Assembly (NCBI GenBank): GCA_963555705.1
Contig: OY743169.1
Location: forward strand, 48,038,124-48,102,123
Source of the DNA: Ligustrum vulgare
Lineage: Eukaryota; Streptophyta; Magnoliopsida; Lamiales; Oleaceae
Direction: 5' to 3'
Length of the DNA: 64,000 nucleotides
Shown here: piece after piece, positions 36,178 to 48,475 of the stretch
Layout: the number at the start of each line of letters is the position of its first letter
Numbering within the stretch: the first letter of the stretch is position 1
The notes under the pieces: generated by a model
What the model was told of the DNA's origin: nothing
What the model saw: the letters and a program-made list of their open reading frames with translations, nothing else
Database searches by the model: none
Made by a program: the position numbers and the translations under genes

Positions 36178-39100
36178 AGAACTGTTCTCAAGCATGATTA
36201 ATTGGATAGGTCATTGAGCAGCCCTTTCCAGAAGTTTCAATTGAGAACTCAATTTTGGAAGAGGTAACTGCTTAACACAATATTAACAATAGTATTGCAA
36301 CTATTTCAACTACGTTACAAAAGCAAACATAAGAGTATAGATGCTAATGTAGTGATTATTCATAGTTATATGATAACCACTCGCCTATTGAAATACATGA
36401 TATTTCTAAGCATCTATACATGGAAAAATGGGCGAGCAATCTTAAATCAGTATGATATATTGATGATGATTTGCTATATTGAGAAGCTTTCTCAATTGAG
36501 TTCAGTTGTGGACCATGAACTAAGTAGTGACTTGGTTCTGCAATCTTTGCCAAACAGCTATTCAGATTTCATTATGAATCTTAACATGAATGAACTCGAA
36601 CACACACTTCTTGAGTTGTTGAATATGCTTAAGACTATTGAGCCTAATACCAGGTTTTATAATGGGACATGTCTTGGACAATGATTCCTCTGAAATGGAA
36701 GCCTACAGGAAGCTTTGAGAAAGCAACCAATAAAGCTAAGATAAACAACAGTCAAAGCAATGAAGGACAATCCACATTTCAATGACCCTTGTTTTCATTT
36801 GGAATGAAAGGTTGTTGGAAGAAGAAATGCAAGGCTGACCTCGCAAGCTTGAAAGTAAAGAAGTTTTCTGAAACTTCTATTACAAGTAATTTTGTTGAGG
36901 TTGATTTAGCTATTTCTGTAGTCTCTTGGGTATTAGATACCAAATATGGATCTCATATTTGAATAAATATGCGTTGACTAGAGAAAAGCATACTATTGCA
37001 GAATGAAGAAGTTGACCTATACGATGAAAATGAACAAGGGTTGCTGCATTACCTATAGGGACAAACTTGTCATTTCCTTATAGGTTTGTACTAGAATTAG
37101 AGAAATGTCATACTCACCATTACTAAGAGCATTAATTCAAATTCATGTTTAGACATGAATTGTTTAATGTTAAGGACAATCGTTATTCCTTTCTATCTTG
37201 AGAAGATATCATATAATTGTGGTGAATTACAAAATGACATTTATATTCTATAATGAGTTTTATATATATATATATATATCTGGCAGCGCAGATTAATGTC
37301 ACAAAAATGCATTTTCAAAATTACATAGAGATGTAGATTTGAGGTCAATTGATTTTGAATCACTTGACAAATGCAATTCATGCCTGCTAGGCAAGGTGAC
37401 ATGAATCTCCTTTTATTGAAAAAGAAGAAAGATCTGCATAATTAAACCTAATACATAGTGATGTATGTGGACCCATATTAATTAATGTTAGAGGTAGTCT
37501 CTCTTACTTCATCACATTTACTAACAACCATTTAAATATGGTTATGTATACTTGATGAAATTCAAGCATGAAGCCCTTGAAAGATTTAAGGAATTCAAAC
37601 TAGAACTAGAGAAATAATTTGGTAAAGATATTCATCACTAAGATCTGATCAATTTATAGAATATATAAAGGTGAATTTTAGATTAACTAACGGAGAATAA
37701 GATTTTCTAGCAGTGGTCTCCGACTTATACACCGCAACACAATGATGTATCTGATAGGAGAAATTGTACATTATTAGATATGGTACAATAAATGATGAGC
37801 CATGCAAGCCTCCCAAAAATCATTTTGGGGTCATGTACTAAATACCACATGTTACACACTATATCGTGTCCCATCTTAATTGGTCAACAAAACTCCATAT
37901 GAGTTATGGATAGGCAAAAAGCCCGACTTATTTCATATCAAAGTTCAGGATTATGAAGCTTATGTGAAGCGCATTGAATCGTATTAGTTAGGATCTAACT
38001 CCGATAAATGTATATTTGTGAGATATCCAAGAAGAATAATTGGATATCAATTCCATAATCCCACTGAGAAGAAAGTCTTCATTTCTAGACATGCTGTTTT
38101 CCTAGAGAAATAGTTCATACTAGGAGAGGACAGTGGGAGCAAAATAGAACTTGAAAAAGTTCAAGGATCACAAATATTGGTTGACCAAATAAATGAGCTT
38201 GAGATTGAACCTACAAGTTACGCAAAAGGTAAAGTTAAGTATTGACTTAAGGAGATGGCAATGTGCCATGGGATCCAAGATGGACTTGATGTATGTAAAC
38301 AAGGTAAGGACCTAGGTCGACCTAACTGATAGAATAAACCCCCATAAGTTGTAAATGTGTTTACAAGAAGGTCAAGATAGATGGGAACATCCACGCATAC
38401 AGAGCAAGGCTGATAGTGAAATGTTACAAACAAAGCCAAATAGTTGACTTTGACCTTTTCACCTACAACCTTCCATTTGGATTTTGCTTGTAAATAGTTG
38501 CATATCATAAATATAAGATATGGTAGAAGGATAACAAAACTGCATTCTTGAGACAGAATATTCAATGGGAAGTATATGCGACACAACCCAAAAATTTTTG
38601 AATCCAAAATGCTAACAATGTATGCAAGACTGATTGATCCATATTTGGATCGAAACAAGCCTCTAGGAGCTGAAATATTTATTTTGATGAGATAATCAAA
38701 ATGTTTGATTTTATCAAAAATAAATAGGAACTTTGTGTTTATAAAAGGCAAGTGGGAGTGATATCGTATTTTTAATATTATATGTGGATGACATATTATT
38801 AATGAAAACGACATCTTCATGATTCTTCGATAAAATTATGGTTGTAAAAGATTTTCCTCATGCCAGATGTGGGAGAAGCAACTTCTATCTTAGAGATAAA
38901 GATCTATATAGATAGATCTAAAAGAATGCTTCGCTTATCCCAATTTGCATGCATAGACAAAATCTTAAGATGGAGAAAGTGAACTAAGAGTTCATTAATG
39001 CTAACTTCCAGTTAGACTAGGAAGATGGCAAGTCTCAGTATGTTTACCCTCAATGGAGCAATTAGTTGGAAATATTCCAAACGAGAAACAATCGCTGATT

Positions 39101-39469
39101 CAATAAATGAAGCCTAATACATTGCTGTTCCAGAAGCAGCAAAAGTTGTGGTCTAGATCAATAAGTTCATTATTGAACTTAGAGTAGTTCATAACATTGT
39201 TGATCATATACTTCGTATAGTGATAACAATGGAGCCATCACGCAAAGTGAAGGAACTAAGGTCTCATCAATGACCCAAACATGTGTTAAGATAGTATTAT
39301 TTCATTAGAGAGGTAATACAAAGAAATGACAAAAGGAAAGAACAATCTCCACAAGTGTGAGACATTGTAGATCCACTGACAAAGAGTTGTCACAGAATAA
39401 ACATGATCGTCATGTGGACTCTTATGGTATTAAATACATAAGTGATTGGATCTAGTGCAAGTGGGAGTT
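36178..39469 (+). pseudogene. copia gag-pol remnant
   Basis: Broken by many stops and shifts, but the domain order can be followed. Gag: HELSSDLVLQSLPNSYSDFI and MNELEHTLLELLNML, 36510-36640. Protease: WVLDTKYGSHI near 36930, where the catalytic DTG reads DTK. An integrase-end segment: PDLFHIKV and GYQFHNPTEKKVFISRHAVF, 37915-38105. Reverse transcriptase end: GEATSILEIKIYIDRSKRML, 38873-38930. RNase H and tail: NEAxYIAVPEAAKVVV and RSHQ, 39100-39300. The plus strand is coding throughout. No function is possible. Confidence 0.85.
37260..37279. repeat. (TA)n microsatellite
   Basis: A run of ten TA units within the decayed copia pol region. Confidence 0.9.
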
Positions 39470-41026
39470 TGTAAGTGTTATGCCCTAGGTCCAATCGTTT
39501 GACCAAACACTTACTAATATATTTGATGCATTTAATTATATAGCAGATCTGTTATTTAATTGACTTATAATAATATTGTTATTCTTGCAAATTAAATCAA
39601 CAGAGTCCGCAGATTTAAATCTTGATAACTTGTTAATCACAAGGAGTTGTGATTGTGAGATATAAGTTACAATTGAATCTTAAATATCATTGGTGGTAAA
39701 GTAATATCGAGATACGAATATCTTTATTACGAATAGACCAACATGTGTGTCATCGCCCACTTTAGAAGTGAGTAGCTGATCTCACAAGCTAAGATGTAGA
39801 GACATCTAAATGAACACGTGGATATTTTGTTAAGAGAACAAAACATTGGAGACCCGCAACGAAGATTCCATATGGATAACTATCGAGTGTTAGTGGTTAA
39901 TCTCTAACGTTTGTTAGTGGAATTGATCCTTTAACTTGAGGTCATCATAGTACCTTATATGAGGGCGATCATACTTTGGTGATGTCGGATGTTGCTCTGA
40001 AAGAAGTCGCTAATATGATGTCGTTCGGGTATGTCAAGAATCACATGAAGGTTGTGAATGACCAATATAGGATTCGTCACTCTTAGATAGTAAGAGATTA
40101 TGATCTGCGTTTTATTTAGATAAGTCGATATTGAAATCCTTGGCCAAGGTGAATTAATAAAGTCGAAAATAGTTTCGACGTTTATTGACTTAAGAGTGAA
40201 ATAAAAGATATGATCAATAAACGAGATTGACACATTTCCATATCTCGTAATTGATCGGATAATATTGACGAAGGGATTAAAGTTTCATGATAAACGAACT
40301 AGTTTGGTTTTGTCATACCACGTGACATATCCCATCACATGTATTGCCCTGACATATTGCTAGATGTCAATCTGGGACAACTAATGTGTATTAATTAATC
40401 TAGGAGAATTAATGATTAATTTAAAAGAGAGTTTTAATTAATCTTATTTTGATTAGATCAAAATAATAATTCACGTAGTTCGAAATCATGGTTGGGAACC
40501 TTAAGGGTCACACACAAGCAGAGAATTAGAAGAATGTGATTGGAATTAATTAATTAACAAGCGTTCGACATTTGTAGAATTAATTAATTATATTGTTTTT
40601 TAATAGGCCCGAGTTAATTAATTGGATTGATTAACTAATGTCCCATGTTTAATTAATTGGATTAATTAAACCATATGGACCGGGTTGATGTTTAAGTTAT
40701 TGGCTAAGCCCACTCTGACTTATATTAATGAACAACTAGGGTTTGAAAAAATTAACCCTAATTCATTATTCTCTTGCTAGCACAAGAAGAGAAAAACCCT
40801 AACTTCTCATTGTTGTTCTCTCGTGTGGATCACATTTGGAAGCTGGACAATTGGACAGCTGTGGTGTGCAAGTAGATTGAAGGAATCAAGATTCTCAGAT
40901 CCGTCTGCAAAATAATAGAGAGGTATTATTTTTGTCGAGATTTCTGTCTAAATACAAAGCAGATCCTCGTTTGGGAATTGAAATTATTTTATAATTCGTT
41001 GTGCATGATTAAGTAAATTCTCAAAA
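39470..41026 (+). repeat. 3' LTR of the copia element (1557 bp)
   Basis: Begins TGTAAGTG directly after the purine-rich run and ends TCAAAA, a mutated CA end. It retains the ~240-bp segment absent from the 5' LTR. Confidence 0.92.
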
Positions 41027-41031
41027 TAGAC

Positions 41032-41559
41032 TTATACATGTTTAGAATTGTACCTGCCATTCATCGATTGTATGTGTACTTTGTCAATCTTCTAGTTTGG
41101 ACCAAAATGCATTCCGTCCCGATTAATTGGTTTTTGTTATGCCATTTTTTTTTTTTTTGGGTGTTGTTATGCTTTTAACTTTTAAGTGAATGTTTGTAAG
41201 GTTTTGACAACAAATTCCAACTTCCACCAAATAAATAAATAAATAAAGAGATTTAAAATATTTTTTGTACAAATAAGAAAACATGTTCATTGTTTTCTAT
41301 TACATATGTGAAAATATAGGGAAACTTAATAATATTATTGTATAATAAGGAAGTTCAAATTCCACACAAAAAAATGCATATTCTTTTACAAGGAATTTCT
41401 GGGAAATAAATAAATTTATTCATGTTTTGTATTACATATTAAATGAAACAAGAATCCGTACACAAAATATTGGGGAAACATTAACTGAAATCAATAGGGG
41501 TGGGGGTCGGGTGGTTCGGTTTGCGTATCTTAAGAACCAAAACCAAACCATACTTTTCA
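41032..41559. other. Spacer with a truncated hAT-like end
   Basis: AT-rich host sequence. From 41495 it reads TAGGGGTGGGGGTCGGG followed by GGTTCGGTTT and AACCAAAACCAAACC, the look of a hAT left end like that at 15905. It is cut by the Athila-like LTR that starts near 41560. No right end was located. Confidence 0.4.
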
Positions 41560-41758
41560 GTTCTTGAGTTATGGAGCTAAATTGTAGACATGCAGAAGTA
41601 CGAAGAGCCAATTGAGGATAAATAAGATGAAAAGAGATGAAATCAGAAGTATAGGGGCTAAAGTGTCGTAATTAAAAGTTCAAGGTCCTAGATGAAAATA
41701 AAAGATGGGGACCTACTTAAAAGAAAAAAAAACTAAAATTGCAAGTTAGACATTATAC

Positions 41759-41905
41759 TGCGCGGCCACAGCCTTCATACTTACGCGATCGCGCATCGTC
41801 AAGTAAAATCAACAGATCCGAAAATCATTGAATTGCGCGGCCACTAGATGATCTACGCGGCTGTGCGCGCGGGGCCACTAGAAGATCTACGCGGCTGCGC
41901 GCCTT
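41759..41905. promoter_or_regulatory. GC-rich palindrome cluster in the Athila-like LTR
   Basis: TGCGCGGCCAC occurs at 41759 and 41834. CGCGATCGCG, a perfect 10-bp palindrome, is at 41784-41793. TCTACGCGGCTG is at 41852 and again near 41887. Steps between neighbouring motifs are about 20-24 bp within pairs. The cluster lies just upstream of the TATA-like box, as in the other LTRs here. Confidence 0.6.
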
Positions 41906-41989
41906 TCCGACTGGGCAACTGCTGGGATTTATATCGTGAGATTCAACAGCTTTCACCCTAAATCGCGTAGGTTTTACCTAAACCTATAA

Positions 41990-42744
41990 TAGAGGTGTTA
42001 AGACAAGTGGGCAGACCGGACCCATGAAAATTGGCCCGGATCGACCTGTGACCCGAACAGACGGTTCATGGGTCAAGAAGGTGTGAACCGCGGACTTTGC
42101 GGGTCACACCTTCACGGGCCGCGGTTAACCCGTTGGCTCATGAAATAATTAAAAATTTAAATTTGAACAATTAAATTATAGTTAAGTAGGTGTCAACCTA
42201 GTTGAAATGTACTTAAACTATAAGCCCCTATTTGGTAATAATTAAAATATAGATTTTAATATAAGTCAAAGTCGACAATCAATCAAAACCACATATTTCA
42301 TGGAACCCAAACTTTTAAACCACACATCTCATCAACTTTTATCAAAATTTACTAAAAAACTGATTTTAATCTCCACCAAATGAGGGCTAAATTATAGTAA
42401 AGTAAATGACAACCTAGTTGGAATGTATTTAAACTATAAATATTTTACAGTAGTAATTAGAAATGCAATTTAGTTGGTGTTTGTTTATGTTGTATTTAAC
42501 TTTGTAAAGTTATAAAAATTGCTATAAATATGAAAACTCTATATTTTTATTCGTATGGGTCAAATCAGAACGAATTGCGACCTGCATGGGCCAGGGAGCA
42601 GGCCTGAGTTGTAGTTCAAAATTTATGGGCGGACCCAAGCTGATCTATAAACCCGCAGCTGGCGGGCTTTTTCCGCACATGTCGTTATCGGGCTCATATG
42701 TTGACGGGCCGACCCGGCCCGGACCAGCCGAATTGACACCTCTA
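41990..42744. mobile_element. hAT-type non-autonomous element (755 bp)
   Basis: Termini TAGAGGTGTTAA at 41990 and, inverted, TAGAGGTGTCAA ending at 42744 (11 of 12). Flanking 8-mers ACCTATAA (41982-41989) and ACCTATAT (42745-42752) match at 7 of 8 positions. Subterminal GGGTC / GGGCCG / CCCG repeats occur on both sides. No transposase. Confidence 0.9.
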
Positions 42745-43903
42745 ACCTATATATACCTATTGTCTTGTAGGAATTAGGGGTTCCCACTTATGATATTTTC
42801 ATGCCAAATAGCTGTTCAATTCTCGAGGGATCTATGCGAAGCCAAAAGCAAGATTGAATATATAAGAGCAAGGAGATGAACGGGGTGACCTCTTTTCATT
42901 TATCATGTAATTTATTTTCATTCACGTATCTAGGCTAAATGTGTAGTGTTGGATTTGCAATGAAGCTTTAATTTCTTTAATTTTTGTTTTGACTTTTGTA
43001 TAATTTATATAATTCATGGGATTGAGTAATTAAATTGTGCTTTAATCTTATGCAAATTTTTGTCAACTTTTGTAGTCATTATAGCATTTTCTTATATTGA
43101 GAGAGTAGGAGAATGTTAGACATATTTAATTACCACAAAGTCCAATAGGGGATAGAGATGCACCATTTATGTCTTATGTTATCTTTTAAAGTGTTCTCAA
43201 AACTAAAATATTTTTCTAGTCTTCAATTTGACATAGAGATAAAGTTAGGTTACATTTTAGAAAAAAAACTTTTAATGCATCATCGAGAGAGGACTTAAAT
43301 AATATTACGAACACGGATCTTCAAAATCCATGAATTGTAGTTAAACAATTAAGTAAAAATATAGATGATAGAGAGTGGATTCTCAATTTCCAACATGCTT
43401 TTTTTTCATTTGTTTTATAAAAATCAAATCTTTATTGTTTTCTTAGTTTAATTTATAGTTTAGATTCATTCAAACAACTCTCAATTGAATTTCCTCATTC
43501 CAATTAAGGAATTTAATCTAAAATACAATTTACTTAATCTCTGTGGGTACGATATCCAGACTTAAAAGTCCACTGTATTACTCGTGCGATTCGTACACTT
43601 GCGGTAATCAACAAGTTTTTGACGCCGTTGTCGGAAATTGTAGTTTAAATTTATTTTTAGGTTATTTTCACTAATTCGGACTTTTTATTGCTTTATTAGT
43701 TATGTTAGTTTATTTTAGTAGTTTTTATTAATTTTTAGTTGTAGTTTAGTCACTATTTTTTTTGTTTTTCTCATAATTATGTATGCCCCATTTGAAACAC
43801 GGGAATCGTTTCGAAGTTGACCTTGAAATAGAATGTACTTTACACCGCAAGTTAAGAGAAGCGAGGGAATTAGAGAAATCAAAAAAATCAAAAACATAAA
43901 GAA

Positions 43904-44895
43904 ATGGAAAATAACAATCCAAGGTTGCCTGGTGTTGAGGTAGTTGATGAGGATGACATGCTTGTTGGAGACTTGATGACTCCTCAAGTGGCAGTTAATC
44001 CAGCATTGTATATCGACAATTTAGGCAAGAAAACTTCCAATTAAAAACCAATGTCATCAACAGGTTCCAGAATGGACAGCAGTTCCGTGGAAGACCTGAT
44101 GAAACCCACACACACATGTTTCTAAATTTTTAGACATGTGTCAACACTTTAAATACCAGGGCGTGTCTGATGACGCGATCAAACTCAGGCTATTTCCTTA
44201 CACTATGAGGGATAGAGCAGTTGATTGGTTAGATTCTTGCCCTGCTGTGAGTATCACTACCTAGACTGACTTGGTTCACAAGTTTTACAAAAAATTCATG
44301 CCTCTAACAAAGGTTTCCAAGCTTAGATATGAAGTTACTGTGTTCCAGCAACATGATGCTCAATCTTTTGATGACGCGTGGAACAGATTTAAAGGCATGT
44401 TCTGGAAGTGTCCAAACCATGGGATCAATAGAGGTGATCAAGTGAAATTCTTCTATGAAGGATTACTCCTCCATTTTAAGAACATGGTTGACTCTTCATC
44501 AAATGGAGCTTTGACCACAAAAACTATTGGCTAGTCATTGGAACTTTTTGAAAGAATTGCTAGTACAAATTCCATGTGGGGTTCAGACTTGGTGATCCAA
44601 AATAAATCAGAAAGAGTATATGAAGTAGATGCCTAAACCGCAATAACTGCAAAAATTGACTCTTTGGCTGTAAAGGTAGAAAGCATAGCAATGGTGAACC
44701 ATTTGGGGGAAAACTGCAAAAGTGAGTTGTATTAAATGTGCTGTAAATCATGCTACCTTAGATTGCCCCACTCTAGCATATCCAGTGAAGCAGGAGAAAA
44801 ATCCTAAGCTGGAAGAGATATTGTTGAAGCTAATGGAAAAACAGACCAATTCATAGGGCATACAAATCAATACATGGCTAAGAGTAAGACATATC
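43904..44895 (+). pseudogene. Athila-like gag, broken
   Basis: Starts MENNNPRLPGVEVVDEDDM and continues through PALYIDN. After frame changes the gag core can be read: KFMPLTKVSKLRYEVTVFQQ, FDDAWNRFKGMFWKCPNHGI and QVKFFYEGL. This order is the standard Athila/Tat gag core (cleft between the KFFPP-like and KCPHHG-like motifs). At least three stops or shifts break it (around 44020, 44130 and 44262). Coordinates are approximate. Confidence 0.75.
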
Positions 44896-45599
44896 AGTTC
44901 ATAATAAAAATAGAAAACTTCATGCTGAAAACTGAGATGGTTTTACAAAATCACTAGGCCTTAATAAAGAATTTAGAGACTCAGGTGGGTCAAATAGTGT
45001 AGTTCTTGATAAATAGGCCTCTTGGGAAACTACTCGGTAACACAAAGACTTACCCAAAGGAGCAAATTATAGCTATTGATGTTGTGGAAGAAGGAAGAGA
45101 TTATGTACTTGGAAGGATCGTTTTTGCTCCTTGTGTTAAAGTCTATGTACGTCCAGTTCCTTACCCTCAACGGCTTCAACATCACACTAAGAAGGAAGAG
45201 GAAAACGCGCTTACTACTCTAGTGGTCTTCAATAACCTGAGGTACATGTGAAACGACCAACAAAAGTTCAGGATAAAAGAGGTAAGAAGCATGTTGAAGT
45301 GTCTGAAGGATCATCTGAAATGAAGGACAAGGGATATGAGGTGAAATTATCAATTAAGTCTCAAAATCCACATGTCCCATTCCCACAAAGGTTGCAGAAG
45401 AATAAGGTGGATAAGTAGTTCAACAAATTCCTCAACATGCTCAGAAAGCTACATATTAATATCCCATTCTTTGATGTCCTTACAAAGATCCCAAGTTATG
45501 TCAAGTTATTGAAAAAGATGATGTCAAGTAAGAAGAAGCTTGAGGATCTCAAAGATGAATCCCTAAATTAAGAGTGCACTACAATCTTGTAAAAGAAGC

Positions 45600-46020
45600 T
45601 GCCTCCTAAACTGAAAGATCCAGGAAGCTTTGCTATACGATGCATCATTGGTGATTTACAGTTTAACAAGGTCTTGTGTGATTTGGGGCTAGCATAAGTT
45701 TGATGCCTCTATCTGTGTATAGGAAGCTAATTTGGGTGAGCCAAAGAAAAGTAATATCAGGCTATAGTTAGCTAATCATTCTACATGCTGCCCATATGGA
45801 GTTATCGATGAAGTATTGGTTAAGGCTGATAAGCTCATCTTTCCTACTAACTTCATTAATTTGGACATAGAGGAGGATGAAAATATTCCATTGATACTTG
45901 GTTGACCATTTTTAGCCACTGCATGAGCACTGATCGATGTGGAAAAAGGACAGATAGTGCTTAGGGAAGAAGATCAAGAGGTAACTTTCATGATGATACA
46001 ATTAAATGCACATGATTCAC
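45600..46020 (+). pseudogene. Athila-like aspartic protease remnant
   Basis: Readable motifs with frame changes: the CDLG.S.SLMPLSVYRKL region (~45675-45735) and IPLILG.PFLATA.ALIDVEKGQIVLRE (~45885-45970). These are the active-site and second conserved blocks of Athila/Tat proteases. Stops interrupt the frame. There is no reverse transcriptase after it. Confidence 0.72.
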
Positions 46021-46179
46021 AACTTGACAATTGCTCCAAAATTGATATAGATCACAGACAGTTAGTTATTGGGAGCATTTTGAGTATAGGGCCAGGGAAG
46101 ATGAAAATGGCTCAACATCAAGTTTCAAGCCTCCTTGGTGATTCTTGCCATAAAGTCTAGCTCTAGACTATAAATGAAG

Positions 46180-46876
46180 CGCTTATTGGGAGACAACCCA
46201 ATTTCTCAAACCCTTTTACTTAGTTTGTTTTATTTATTGCCTTAGATTCACATAAATGCTTAGTATTGCATTTTTTTTTCCCTATAAGCATGCTTAGGAT
46301 TTATACAATTGGTGTTATATACCATAATATATGTTTTAAGTTATGTTGATGACCTAATCTTGCATGTTAAAGTATTAGGAGTGTTTTGTTTCATTTCTTG
46401 CTTTTAAGTTATTCATTGCTTGACATTGCATTTGTTGAGTGCTAATATGCTTAGGGTGCATGCATGGATATGTTTTGTGTCTTAAGTGTTACTTGTGCTC
46501 TTAATTTGCATGTTTTGGCTTTCATAGTATTTTTAGTTTTCATTGCATTTTTGCTTGTTTTTATAGCTCATCATCACAATCATCAACATGACACGTTAGC
46601 TTAGGACATGAACATGGTGTTTTGTAGTTGGTTGCATGCATAAAAAGGAATTTAGGGGTTGAAAATGAAGTAGGAAACGCACAAGCATTCCATCGCGCGG
46701 CCACGTGCCTATAATCATGGCAGACTGCCCAGATTATATAGGTGCACTGGGTTTTCACTATTTTATAACTTCAACTCGTTTTTCTCTCCTAAATCACGTT
46801 AGAATGTATCCCCAATCATTCCCCAATATTTACACATCACATTGGGTCAAATTAATCCTAGTTAACACTTGCTAAT
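46180..46876 (+). other. Athila-like 3' non-coding region
   Basis: Follows the GGGAGACAACCCA signature. It is T-rich with TGCATGCATGG-type motifs typical of the Athila spacer. Near 46690-46745 a CGCGCGGCCACGTG patch is followed by ATTATATAGG, repeating the palindrome-then-TATA look of the LTR. This could be the start of the 3' LTR cut by the Sirevirus. Confidence 0.45.
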
Positions 46877-48421
46877 TGTTGACCTATGGTTAACTTAACC
46901 TTATTGTTTTGATAAATAACAAACAAGATTATATTGTGTTATTAACAAGTGTATTTCAAGTGTTTCATGCAACGATAATCTTCAAAGCATTCAAAGGACA
47001 AATTATCTCTCGAAGATAAAAGATCAAAAACACAAGATGCGAATAGTATGAAGATCGATAAATGGAGTTTACAAAGAATGAAGATCTTACAATTGCTTTT
47101 CAATGATATGTAAGGTCAATACATCAAAAGCTAGCAATGCATTTCATAAAGCTCAAGAAACAATTTTTAAACCATTAAAATATCGTTTTCAAAATCAACC
47201 TTGATCAAAAAGCCTTACAAAATCAAAATCGTAAAATATTTCACTGAACCGGTCGACCGCATAAAGAACCGGTCGACCGCATGGATGAACCGGTCGACCG
47301 CATGGATGGACCGGTCGACCGCACTGCATGATTTTGAACTCAACGGCTATTTTCTTGCAACGGCTATATTGAGGTCGACCGCATGGATGAACAGGTCGAC
47401 CGCAAGAGTCAGTATGTGCAAAATTTGATCTATAAATAGCCTTCTCTCTTGCATTTATAATCACCAACTTACAAGAGCATTTAAGAGAGATTTATTGAGA
47501 AAATTATTGAGCTTACTTTGTTTTAAATTCTATTTCATATATTGCAAGGAATTTCTTGATTGTTCAAAACTATTTCATATCTTTATCAAGAATTCCATCT
47601 TGTTGAAAACTCAATACTCTTAATTCATTATTGATCTTTGATTAAGTTCAAATCATCAAAACACTTATTGAAGTGTATATCTCTCTTCATACTTAACTAA
47701 GTATTATTTGGAAAGAGAGATCATTGGTTGAAAAACTTTGATTCAAGCAAAACTATATCATATCATTCTTCAAAGTTTTCAAAAACACTTGAGTTTTATT
47801 CATTGCTATCTATTGAAGTGTTAGCCTAACTCTCTTGGTACTTAATTTGAATATATCATTTGTCAAGAGAGTTATTTCAATTGTAAATTCAATTCATTAT
47901 ATCTTGTGGTTTCGAGAGCCTTGTGAAAACTCGATTGTTGGTTTTTCGAGAGCCTTGTCAAAACTCGATTGTTGGTTTCGAGAGCCGTGTGAAAACTCGA
48001 TTGTAAAAGGATAGGCGCTCCTTGTTGTAAGTCGCCTGAGGATTTGGTACTCCTTGTTGTAAGTTACCAAAATAGTGGATTTGGCCTTGCTCGTGACGGA
48101 GAGCTCGGTAACGGGGGACGTAGATCACGTTGGTTGATTGAACCTCCATAAATCGCGTTTGCACTCTCTCATCCCTTTTATTTACTTACATCGCACTTAC
48201 TCTATTCTATCAATTTATATTGTGCAACGCTTTATCTTAGTGCTATACTTGCCTTATCAATTAAGTTTACACATATATAGCACACTACGTTGATAGTTTA
48301 GTTACTTGTATCACTAAGTGCTAATACTTGTACCTATTGGTTTTAAGTTTGAGATTATTTATCGAAAAAGTTTTATAAACCAATTCACCCCCCTCTTGGT
48401 TAGTTTACTCTTGGGTTAACA
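46877..48421 (+). repeat. 5' LTR of the Sirevirus (1545 bp)
   Basis: Begins TGTTGACC and ends GGGTTAACA. It contains the palindrome array (47251-47401), a TATA box TATAAATAGC at 47431, tandem GGTTTCGAGAGCC repeats at 47909-48000 and the CACCCCCCTCTTGG block near its end. Confidence 0.97.
47251..47401. promoter_or_regulatory. Six phased GGTCGACC palindromes in the 5' LTR
   Basis: Perfect GGTCGACC palindromes start at 47251, 47271, 47292, 47313, 47373 and 47394 (steps 20, 21, 21, 60, 21). They end 30 bp before the TATA box at 47431. Most copies sit in a 21-bp unit reading ACCGCATGGATGAACCGGTCG, so this array is a partial tandem repeat. Palindromic LTR motifs have been reported for Sireviruses; a role in transcription is inferred. 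Confidence 0.9.
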
Positions 48422-48423
48422 AT

Positions 48424-48435
48424 TGGTATCAGAGC
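48424..48435 (+). promoter_or_regulatory. Primer-binding site of the Sirevirus
   Basis: TGGTATCAGAGC two bases after the 5' LTR, matching the 3' end of initiator methionine tRNA. Confidence 0.95.
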
Positions 48436-48475
48436 TTAGGTGCTCATTTTTAAAAGATTTTACAATCTTGAGTAA

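Larger units (their letters stand above)
31442..41026 (+). mobile_element. Ty1/copia retrotransposon, full length, heavily decayed
   Basis: LTRs at 31442-32744 and 39470-41026, both beginning TGTAAGTGTTATGCCCTAGG. The exact target duplication TAGAC lies at 31437-31441 and 41027-41031. A decayed primer-binding site TAGTATCAGAGC follows the left LTR, and the polypurine run GCAAGTGGGAG precedes the right one. The left LTR lacks about 240 bp present at ~40240-40480 in the right LTR. Between are a very long leader with repeated hairpins, a nested hAT element, and gag-pol remnants. It is clearly inactive. Confidence 0.93.
41560..43613 (+). repeat. 5' LTR of the Athila-like element, containing a hAT insertion
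   Basis: Ends GTAATCAACA at 43613, after the TCGTGCGATTCGTACACTTG block shared with the solo LTR at 820-2076. A TATA-like box (TTTATATC, 41928-41935) lies downstream of GC-rich palindromes. About 755 bp of the length is the hAT element at 41990. The start is approximate. Confidence 0.65.
41560..46876 (+). mobile_element. Athila-like Ty3/gypsy element, internally deleted
   Basis: 5' LTR about 41560-43613, a PBS-like sequence TGACGCCGTTGTCGGAA (43620-43636), gag at ~43904-44895, protease at ~45600-46020, then the GCGCTTATTGGGAGACAACCCA signature (~46180) that in Athila-type elements follows the coding region. Reverse transcriptase, RNase H and integrase are absent, so the element lost pol or comes from a non-autonomous lineage. 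The Sirevirus interrupts its 3' part at 46877; the sequence resumes at 55741. The left end and 3' LTR are not resolved. Confidence 0.72.

Noticed and set aside
47195..47467. 90-codon minus-strand frame with CGRPVHPCGRP repeats, found again at 54509-54781
   Set aside because: It is created by the GGTCGACC tandem units of the LTR and is identical in both LTRs. It is not a gene.
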